DNA of 5,906 bases from Bacteroidota bacterium (GTDB lineage: Bacteria > Bacteroidota > Bacteroidia > M30B66). Both the position numbers and the translations under genes were made by a program. Below the pieces are notes generated by a model, which saw nothing but the letters and a program-made list of their open reading frames with translations, was not told the DNA's origin and made no database searches. Shown in pieces: positions 1-5,346 of the stretch (position 1 is its first letter; each line of letters opens with the position of its first letter). The DNA is taken from positions 1 to 5,906 of the forward strand of contig JAGQVC010000122.1 of assembly GCA_020438185.1 (NCBI GenBank), given 5' to 3'.

Positions 1-328
1 AGGTGCAATTTATCTGGATAAAGGGTTCGACTTTACCGAAAATCTGATTTTGAACCGAATCATTCGAATCCATGTTGATATTGATGAGCTTGAAAAGCAG
101 GAAGTTAATTTCAAATCGAAATTGATCAATTGGGGACAGCGCAACAGGAAATCAGTTTATTTCGATGCGCGGGAGGAAGCTTCTGACAGACAAAAATTGT
201 ATTACGTTACTGTTTTGGTAGATAATGAGCCGTCTGGCGAAGGTGTTGGTTATTCGAAGAAATCTGCCGAACAGGCAGCTTCAGAAATAGCTTGTAGCGC
301 TCTTATCAAAGAGAACGAGACGGCTTAG
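1..328 (+). CDS. rnc: Ribonuclease III, C-terminal part (5' end outside the window)
   Basis: RNase III is an endonuclease that cuts double-stranded RNA during rRNA maturation and mRNA turnover in the cytoplasm. Only the last 108 codons are present, read in frame from base 2. The fragment opens with GAIYLDKGF, which is the end of the nuclease domain. In the family this follows directly after the catalytic Glu of the EALIG motif, so both catalytic signatures lie upstream of the window. A double-stranded RNA-binding domain covers roughly fragment residues 37-101 and ends in the typical GVGYSKKSAEQAA stretch (81-93), whose Lys pair contacts the RNA backbone. The TAG stop is at 326-328. A TTG at base 50 is inside the gene and is not a start. 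In Bacteroidetes rnc is commonly preceded by acpP and fabF and followed by the IPExxxVDY gene and pyk, and the downstream part of that order is seen here. Identification is firm. Confidence 0.95.
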   Translation, partial: GAIYLDKGFDFTENLILNRIIRIHVDIDELEKQEVNFKSKLINWGQRNRKSVYFDAREEASDRQKLYYVTVLVDNEPSGEGVGYSKKSAEQAASEIACSALIKENETA

Positions 329-368
329 TGTTTATATAACAAACTGATGTATCTTCGTTGATTCAATC

Positions 369-788
369 ATGAAGAAAATCACACTCACCGATTACATAGA
401 TCTGAATTTTATTCTGATTGGCATTAGTAGTCATGAACGTGATATCCGGTTTTGTTTCAAGCTTAACCATTTGTTGCAACTTGATCTGGAGCGCATCGAA
501 GATGTCGAACTGATTCAACAAAAAACAAAAAGCGAACTCAGTTTCTCCTGCTTTCAATTTATTGATCCTGATACAGAGCTTGAATATACCGTTTATGCAA
601 ACAGGTGCGGTTCGGTCAGTCTGTTACCAGGGCTCAGGCAAACCGATTATCTTCTCAAGATTTCGGGTGACATAGAACTGGCCGATCCGATTGAGATAAT
701 CAATAAACTTAAGACGTTGCCGGAAGTACTGACTGCAGTGAACATAAATCCCTCGGAGACAAAACTCATTGAAAATATTCTCATTTAA
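369..788 (+). CDS. IPExxxVDY family protein, function unknown
   Basis: A 139-residue soluble protein with no signal peptide or membrane segment. I recognise it as the IPExxxVDY family, a Bacteroidetes family of unknown function usually encoded between rnc and pyk. Family hallmarks visible are the N-terminal block LIGISSHERDIRFCFKLN (residues 16-33) and the name motif near residues 86-94. The motif reads LPGLRQTDY here, so Ile, Glu and Val of the name have become Leu, Gly and Thr, while Pro, Asp and Tyr are kept. The preceding stretch TVYANRCGSVSLL and the following LLKISG also look family-like. The ATG at 369 starts 40 bp after rnc and has no Shine-Dalgarno sequence. The gene ends 3 bp before pyk, which suggests co-transcription and perhaps translational coupling. 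No catalytic motif is evident. Family assignment is likely and function is not known. Confidence 0.85.
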   Translation: MKKITLTDYIDLNFILIGISSHERDIRFCFKLNHLLQLDLERIEDVELIQQKTKSELSFSCFQFIDPDTELEYTVYANRCGSVSLLPGLRQTDYLLKISGDIELADPIEIINKLKTLPEVLTAVNINPSETKLIENILI

Positions 789-791
789 AGT

Positions 792-2222
792 ATGATTAAA
801 ACTCAAAGTAAGACCAAAGTTATAGCTACCCTCGGCCCTGCAACTTCAACACGGGAAGTCCTCAGGAATCTTATTCAGGCTGGCGTTGATGTGTGCAGAG
901 TTAATTTCAGTCACGGATCGCACGCCGATCATGCAAAAATTATTGGCTTTATCCGGGAAATTAACGAGGAACTTGGTCTTAATACAGCCATTCTGGCTGA
1001 TTTGCAAGGTCCCAAATTGCGAATTGGGGAAGTAGAAAACAATGGTGTTGAATTGGTGAAAGGGGCAGACCTCACTTTTACAACCAGTAAAATGATTGGA
1101 AACGCTTCCAAAGTTTACATTACCTATCCTGAGTTTCCCAAGGATGTAATGGAAGGCGAAACCATTCTGGTTGATGACGGAAAGCTTGTGCTTTGCGTTA
1201 AATCAACAAACCGTAAAGACGAGGTTGTTGCCACAGTCGTTCATGGAGGCATTTTATCATCCAAAAAAGGTGTTAACCTGCCCAATACCAAAGTTTCCCT
1301 TCCTTGTTTAACCAAAAAGGATCTTGAAGACCTTGATTTCGCGCTTGAACAAAATGTAGAATGGATAGGACTTTCATTTGTTCGAAAGGCTTCAGATATT
1401 CTTGAGCTTCAAAATATAATTTCAAAGAGGGAAAAATCTTCACGCGTTGTAGCAAAAATTGAAAAGCCCGAAGCGATTGAAGAAATAGACGGAATTATTA
1501 AATACACAGACGCAATCATGGTTGCCCGGGGTGACCTGGGTGTGGAAATTCCGATGGAAAATGTTCCTCTGATTCAGAAAATGCTGGTGAAAAAGTGCCT
1601 CGAGGCATCTAAACCTATCATCATTGCCACGCAAATGATGGAATCGATGATAACTAACTACAATGCAACCCGGGCCGAAGTTAATGATGTGGCAAATTCT
1701 GTTATGGACGGAGCTGATGCTGTTATGCTGAGCGGGGAAACATCAGTTGGTGAGCACCCGGTTAGGGTAATCGAGACAGTTCAGAAAATATTGCATCGGG
1801 TAGAAGGCTTTGAAGGAATTTACCATAAAGACCACAAAGAAAGCTCTCATAAATCCAGAATGATAACAGATTCAATTTGTTATAACGCGGTTACGATGGC
1901 TGAGCAAACCGGTGCCAGCGCTATCATTGCAATGACCCATTCCGGATATACCGCATTCCGCATTTCAAGTTACCGGCCACTTGCCAATATTTATATTTTT
2001 ACGGGTAACAGATCATTGCTGAACACTTTGAGTTTAATCTGGGGAGTTCGCGGGTTCTATTATGATAAGATGGTGAGTACTGATCACACGATAATGGACA
2101 TTAAAAACATACTCAAGAAAGACGGATTCGTTGAGCAGGATCAGTTAATAATTAATGTTGCGAGTATTCCAATGCATGAATTTGGAAAATCAAACATGCT
2201 CAAACTCAGTTATGTCGATTAA
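792..2222 (+). CDS. pyk: Pyruvate kinase
   Basis: Catalyses the last step of glycolysis, phosphoenolpyruvate plus ADP to pyruvate plus ATP, in the cytoplasm, normally as a tetramer. At 476 residues it has the usual bacterial length and lacks the extra C-terminal PEP-utilising domain found in Bacillus-type enzymes. Visible motifs are KVIATLGPATS (9-19), CRVNFSHG (35-42, with R36, N38 and S40), the hinge to a B domain of about residues 71-170, the active-site signature VVAKIEKPEAIEEI (219-232, catalytic K223 and metal ligand E225), ARGDLGVE (245-252, metal ligand D248), IIATQMMESM (278-287, T280) and the NDVANSVMDGADAVMLSGET block (298-317). The C-terminal regulatory domain runs from about 350 to the end. 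The cation-site segment DLQGPKLRIG (70-79) resembles potassium-independent members (see findings). The ATG at 792 begins 3 bp after the upstream stop, and no Shine-Dalgarno is seen. Very secure. Confidence 0.98.
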   Translation: MIKTQSKTKVIATLGPATSTREVLRNLIQAGVDVCRVNFSHGSHADHAKIIGFIREINEELGLNTAILADLQGPKLRIGEVENNGVELVKGADLTFTTSKMIGNASKVYITYPEFPKDVMEGETILVDDGKLVLCVKSTNRKDEVVATVVHGGILSSKKGVNLPNTKVSLPCLTKKDLEDLDFALEQNVEWIGLSFVRKASDILELQNIISKREKSSRVVAKIEKPEAIEEIDGIIKYTDAIMVARGDLGVEIPMENVPLIQKMLVKKCLEASKPIIIATQMMESMITNYNATRAEVNDVANSVMDGADAVMLSGETSVGEHPVRVIETVQKILHRVEGFEGIYHKDHKESSHKSRMITDSICYNAVTMAEQTGASAIIAMTHSGYTAFRISSYRPLANIYIFTGNRSLLNTLSLIWGVRGFYYDKMVSTDHTIMDIKNILKKDGFVEQDQLIINVASIPMHEFGKSNMLKLSYVD

Positions 2223-2231
2223 ATTTGCGGC

Positions 2232-3263
2232 ATGAATACAAAACTACTTAAAGAAATCTGCGAAACTCCCGGGGCCCCCGGTTATGAGAACAGAATCAGA
2301 GATCTGGTTTTAAGAGAAGTTACATCCATGGGCCTCCGGCCCGAAGTTGATAACATGGGGAACGTAACCGTTCTTGTAAAAGGAAAGAAAGACCGTAAAA
2401 TTATGGTGGGTGCTCACATGGACGAGATTGGTTTCATGGTCACCCATATCGATGATAAGGGTTTTGTTCGATTTACCACATTGGGAGGATTTGACCCCAA
2501 AACGCTCACTGCTCAGCGCGTTCTCATTCACGGAAAGGCAGATGTTATTGGTGTTATGGGCAGTAAACCCATTCACCTCATGAGTCCCGAGGAAAGGGAA
2601 AAACCCGTTAAAATCGGAGACTTTTTTATTGATACCGGCCTGCCGGCCGATGAAGTTAAAAGTCTGATAGAAGTTGGCAATGTCATCACGCGGGAGCGTG
2701 AATTCATTCAAATGGGACCTTGCTTCAATTGCAAATCGCTCGACAACAGGATTTCAGTTTTTATTCTGCTGGAAGCAATTCGCAACATTGGCGAGATTCC
2801 TTATGATTTATATGCTGTATTCACTGTTCAGGAAGAGGTTGGAATCAGAGGGGCGCAGGTAGCCACTCTTCGCATTCAGCCGGATTTTGGTTTCGGACTG
2901 GATACCACTATCGCTTATGATGTTCCCGGTTCAAAAGAGCACGAACAAGTTACCAGACTTGGAGCAGGAGCCGGAATAAAGATTATGGACTCCTCAGTTA
3001 TTTGTGATTCCAGAATGGTTGCATTCATGAAGAATGTTGCAGACCGCAATGAAATTAAATGGCAACCGGAAATCCTTACCGGAGGCGGAACAGACACATC
3101 GGGAATACAAAGAATGACTGCCGGCGGAGCGATTGCCGGAGCAGTAAGCATCCCTACACGACATATACATCAGGTTATTGAAATGGTGCATAGTGAAGAT
3201 GTTGCTAACTCTATAAACCTGCTTCAATGCTGCATTCGGGAAATTGACCGGGGCGATTGGTAG
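2232..3263 (+). CDS. M42 family metallopeptidase (glutamyl aminopeptidase/endoglucanase-like)
   Basis: A cytoplasmic co-catalytic two-metal aminopeptidase of the M42 family (CelM/FrvX/YsdC/PepA type). Such enzymes usually assemble into tetrahedral dodecamers that trim short peptides produced by larger proteases. The 343-residue length is typical. The expected metal and catalytic residues can be placed by motif: H62 and D64 in AHMDEIGFMV, bridging D171 in KSLDNR, E201 (general base) and E202 in QEEVGIRGA, D224 in GLDTT and H313 in TRHIHQ. The segment GGGTDTSGIQ (284-293) is the family glycine-rich motif. An inserted domain lies between roughly 70 and 160. No signal peptide is present. The ATG lies 9 bp after pyk on the same strand, so it probably shares that transcript. 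Older annotation often calls such genes endoglucanase, but aminopeptidase activity is what has been shown for characterised members. Substrate preference cannot be read from the sequence. Confidence 0.93.
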   Translation: MNTKLLKEICETPGAPGYENRIRDLVLREVTSMGLRPEVDNMGNVTVLVKGKKDRKIMVGAHMDEIGFMVTHIDDKGFVRFTTLGGFDPKTLTAQRVLIHGKADVIGVMGSKPIHLMSPEEREKPVKIGDFFIDTGLPADEVKSLIEVGNVITREREFIQMGPCFNCKSLDNRISVFILLEAIRNIGEIPYDLYAVFTVQEEVGIRGAQVATLRIQPDFGFGLDTTIAYDVPGSKEHEQVTRLGAGAGIKIMDSSVICDSRMVAFMKNVADRNEIKWQPEILTGGGTDTSGIQRMTAGGAIAGAVSIPTRHIHQVIEMVHSEDVANSINLLQCCIREIDRGDW

Positions 3264-3300
3264 ATTGAATCCATTCACTTTGCATACAATTGTCTCAAAT

Positions 3301-3326
3301 TGCCAAAACCCTGCTTATCTTTGGCA
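3301..3326. repeat. 7-bp inverted repeat overlapping the candidate promoter
   Basis: The arms TGCCAAA (3301-3307) and TTTGGCA (3320-3326) are perfect inverted copies separated by 12 bases. The right arm overlaps the TTTG of the candidate -7 element. It could be an operator for a dimeric regulator or a weak stem-loop in the tail of the M42 transcript. No T-run follows it, so it is not a convincing terminator. Seven-base arms can arise by chance in a gap of this size. Confidence 0.35.
3316..3323 (+). promoter_or_regulatory. Candidate Bacteroidetes-type promoter, -7 element
   Basis: TATCTTTG matches the Bacteroidetes primary-sigma -7 consensus TAnnTTTG at all fixed positions and lies 43 bp before the DUF4476 start codon, in the only gap between the housekeeping cluster and that gene. 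The -33 element is weaker: the best TTG is at 3290-3292, 23 bp upstream, slightly farther than the usual spacing of about 19-21. Transcription would begin near 3328-3332 and give a leader of about 35-40 bases. Confidence 0.5.
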
Positions 3327-3366
3327 TATCATTTGAAAAATCCGGGCTCCAAAAATTTATTTTGCC

Positions 3367-4434
3367 ATGAAAAAACTCTTATTTTTTCTACTAATTATTG
3401 CTAACGCACCAGGTGTTTCTGCTCAGAAATCGAACCTGGTTTTTTTTGCCGAAAACGGTGAACCTTTTTACATCGTTATGAATGGGCTGAGGTATAACGA
3501 ACAGCCTCAAACGAATGTTAAACTGGAGGGACTAACTGCTCCTGCAACTTATAAGGTTAAGGCCATTTTTGATGATGCCACTTTAGGTCAGGTAACCAAA
3601 ACGATTCCGCTTGAAGCCGGAGTTGAATACACATACAATATCCGTCTTAAAAAGAAAACTGAAATTGGACAAGCAGTGAAGCGTGCCGGACGCCAGGTTA
3701 AGCGCGATATGAATATGATCGATTCGTCTGAAGTAGATGCAGAACAACCAGAGATTTATGTTATGCGTTTCGTTTCTGAGACTCCGCTTTACACAGCAGC
3801 TCCGGTGCCGGTTGCTCCGGCGCCTACTGCCGTGGTTGTTCAAAGTCCGCCACCGCCACAACCTGTGAGAGGTACAGTAACTCAAACAACCACTGTTCAA
3901 ACAACAGGAACACCAAATGCTGTAGTTACTCCCGGGGCCGGTGTAAACATGAGTGTTAATGACCCTGAAATGGGGGTTAATTTTAATATGAGTGTTGGTG
4001 TTCCCGGGACCGTAACAACCGGATCTACTCAGGTTCAGCAAACAACTACCACAACAACTTACAGCAACACTCCACCTCCAGTTCAACAACAACAGGTTTA
4101 TGTGATGCCTGGTTACAACGGGCCGGTTGGATGTCCATGGCCAATGGATCAGGCTTCATTTAACAGCGCAATCGGAACTATTAATAATCAGACTTTTGAA
4201 GATAATAAACTACAAATAGCCAAACAGGTCATTGGCAGCAATTGTGTTACGTCAGCTCAGGTAGCGCAAATTATGGGAGGGTTTACTTTCGAAGAATCCA
4301 AACTGGATTTTGCAAAATTCGCCTATGGCAGAACATTCGATATCGGTAATTATTTTGTAGTTAATAATGCATTTACTTTTTCATCTTCAGTTGATGAATT
4401 AAATGATTATATCGCTACACAACCAAGGCGGTAA
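3367..4434 (+). CDS. Secreted DUF4476 domain-containing protein
   Basis: A 355-residue exported protein of unknown function. Residues 1-19 form a signal peptide (MKK, a hydrophobic core, then VSA before Q20). There is no lipobox Cys, so it is probably periplasmic or surface-exposed rather than a lipoprotein. Residues 20-95 look like a small beta-rich domain, followed by a basic stretch around 96-113 (KKKTEIGQAVKRAGRQVKR). Residues about 143-247 form a low-complexity linker rich in Pro, Thr, Gln and Val, including two similar GVNMSV/NFNMSV units. The C-terminal part (about 255-350) matches DUF4476, with GCPWPM, TFEDNKLQIAKQ (276-287), TSAQVAQIM, TFEESKLDFAKFAY (307-320) and FTFSSSVDELNDYI (336-349). 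The start ATG has no Shine-Dalgarno and an AT-rich leader, as is usual in this phylum. It has its own candidate promoter upstream and a terminator 22 bp downstream, so it is probably monocistronic. Domain assignment is good and its role is unknown. Confidence 0.85.
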   Translation: MKKLLFFLLIIANAPGVSAQKSNLVFFAENGEPFYIVMNGLRYNEQPQTNVKLEGLTAPATYKVKAIFDDATLGQVTKTIPLEAGVEYTYNIRLKKKTEIGQAVKRAGRQVKRDMNMIDSSEVDAEQPEIYVMRFVSETPLYTAAPVPVAPAPTAVVVQSPPPPQPVRGTVTQTTTVQTTGTPNAVVTPGAGVNMSVNDPEMGVNFNMSVGVPGTVTTGSTQVQQTTTTTTYSNTPPPVQQQQVYVMPGYNGPVGCPWPMDQASFNSAIGTINNQTFEDNKLQIAKQVIGSNCVTSAQVAQIMGGFTFEESKLDFAKFAYGRTFDIGNYFVVNNAFTFSSSVDELNDYIATQPRR

Positions 4435-4455
4435 TCAACTTTAATATTCTAATAG

Positions 4456-4493
4456 AAAAGGCCTTCCGGACATATAAACCGGGAGGCTTTTTT
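4456..4493 (+). terminator. Intrinsic terminator after the DUF4476 gene
   Basis: Arms 4456-4469 and 4479-4492 pair over 14 bp with no bulge, counting two G-T wobbles, around a 9-base loop (4470-4478). The GC-rich core is GGCCTTCCGG against CCGGGAGGC. The 3' arm runs into six T (4488-4493), followed by G and four more T. It lies 22 bp after the stop codon. The opposite strand has only a short T-run, so it acts mainly on + strand transcription. Confidence 0.9.
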
Positions 4494-4579
4494 GTTTTAA
4501 GGCATTCATTTATTATTTTGCTGTCTCATTATTAATAAACACCGGGCTCAGGTGTGGCTTTGGTATTCATAGTCCGGTA

Positions 4580-4599
4580 TATCTCGCCTGTGGCGGATA
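4580..4599. repeat. Compact hairpin/inverted repeat in the DUF4386 upstream region
   Basis: The left arm TATC-T-CGCC (4580-4588) pairs with GGCG-GATA (4592-4599) over 8 bp around a TGT loop, with T4584 as the only bulge. It has no T-run, so it is not a terminator. It lies 36 bp before the chosen DUF4386 start. It could be a leader stem-loop, an operator or one copy of a dispersed palindromic repeat. Nothing else recognisable fills the 4494-4635 gap. An 8-bp palindrome TTGTACAA at 4604-4611 is the only other symmetric site, and no good promoter match was seen. Confidence 0.45.
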
Positions 4600-4635
4600 G
4601 AAATTGTACAACTGAAAAATCTATTGGAATTGGAA

Positions 4636-5328
4636 ATGGAGAAAAATATAAAACGGCACGGACTAATTGCGGGAATATCATTAATAATAATGGCTATTGT
4701 CGCCGGAATTGCCTTTGGTTATGCACATAAATCGATGGTTAGTGAATTGCCCGAAACAACCTGGACAAACATTTCCAGTAACAAATCGCTATTTTATATT
4801 GAAATAGTATCCTGGATCATCATTTTTATGGCAGACATAATTGTTTCCATTTCTCTTTATCATTTCTTTAAAGATGTGAACTCCCGGATTTCGGGAATTA
4901 CTGCGGCTATTCGAATTATTTATTCTCTCATTTTAGGCTATGCGATTTTTCATTTATTCAAAATTCTTCCATTATTGGGCGAACAATCTGACTCATATCT
5001 TAGTAGTAATATTGCACAATCAGCGTCCTATTTTAAAGCGTTTGAAGTTTTCTGGTCATGGGGCTTGGTGATTTTTGGGTTGCATCTGCTAGGTCTTGGA
5101 TATCTCGCATATACATCAAACCGGGTAAATAAAATAATTGCTGTATTATTACTTATTGGGGGGCTTGGTTATTCTTTTATTCATCTCAGCCGCAGGCTGG
5201 AATTAATTAAAGTGGAAACAATAAATGCTGCCGAAGGAATACTAACCCTGCCAATGGCGCTTTCTGAAATTCTGTTGGCATTCTGGCTGATATTTTTTTC
5301 ATTGAAAAGAAAGAAGGTGGCGGCTTGA
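4636..5328 (+). CDS. DUF4386 domain-containing integral membrane protein
   Basis: A 230-residue inner-membrane protein of unknown function. Six hydrophobic segments are visible at about residues 9-29, 55-77, 86-108, 136-159, 166-184 and 204-223, ending in a basic tail (KRKK). The pattern and motifs fit DUF4386: an Asp in the second helix followed by ISLYHFFKDVN (72-82), IRIIYSLILG (92-101), FGLHLLGLGYL (147-157) and VLLLIGGLGY (170-179). I chose ATG 4636. A TTG at 4624 would add four residues (MELE) but is a poorer start, and a weak GGAA lies 6 bases before the ATG. The gene sits in more AT-rich DNA than the upstream cluster, behind a terminator, and 18 bp before the WG-repeat gene, so the two probably share a transcript. 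No catalytic or transport motif is evident. The family name is fairly secure and the activity is unknown. Confidence 0.8.
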   Translation: MEKNIKRHGLIAGISLIIMAIVAGIAFGYAHKSMVSELPETTWTNISSNKSLFYIEIVSWIIIFMADIIVSISLYHFFKDVNSRISGITAAIRIIYSLILGYAIFHLFKILPLLGEQSDSYLSSNIAQSASYFKAFEVFWSWGLVIFGLHLLGLGYLAYTSNRVNKIIAVLLLIGGLGYSFIHLSRRLELIKVETINAAEGILTLPMALSEILLAFWLIFFSLKRKKVAA

Positions 5329-5336
5329 CTTGTCAG

Positions 5337-5341
5337 AGGAG
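5337..5341 (+). promoter_or_regulatory. Shine-Dalgarno sequence AGGAG for the WG-repeat gene
   Basis: AGGAG lies 5 bases before ATG 5347 and supports that start over the in-frame ATGs at 5356 and 5368. It is the only strong Shine-Dalgarno match before any gene in the window. The IPExxxVDY, pyk, M42 and DUF4476 genes have none. Confidence 0.65.
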
Positions 5342-5346
5342 AAAGA

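Noticed and set aside
50..328. A separate short gene starting at TTG 50
   Set aside because: The frame is open to the left edge and the upstream codons read GAIYLDKGF, typical of RNase III, so the TTG is an internal Leu codon.
350..357. TATCTTCG as a promoter for the IPExxxVDY gene
   Set aside because: It matches TAnnTTTG at all but one fixed position and has no clear TTTG at the right distance upstream. It also lies only 12 bp from the start codon, and read-through from rnc is the simpler explanation.
2636..2649. CCGGCC-TG-CCGGCC repeat
   Set aside because: It lies inside the M42 coding region and encodes ordinary residues (TGLPAD), so it is likely codon coincidence.
2310..2711. Antisense open frame of 133 codons within the M42 gene
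   Set aside because: It is a shadow of a strongly supported peptidase gene, and its translation resembles no family I recognise.
3583..4092. Antisense open frame of 169 codons within the DUF4476 gene
   Set aside because: It lies opposite the low-complexity linker, which lacks stops in the antisense frame because of its repetitive codons. The product is Ser/Cys/Arg-rich, with no recognisable domain.
4513..4520. TTATTTTG as a promoter for the DUF4386 gene
   Set aside because: It lacks the A of the TAnnTTTG element, lies over 110 bp from the start codon and has no clear -33 partner.
4604..4611. Palindrome TTGTACAA as an operator
   Set aside because: It is an isolated 8-bp palindrome in AT-rich DNA with no defined promoter nearby, so chance is enough to explain it.
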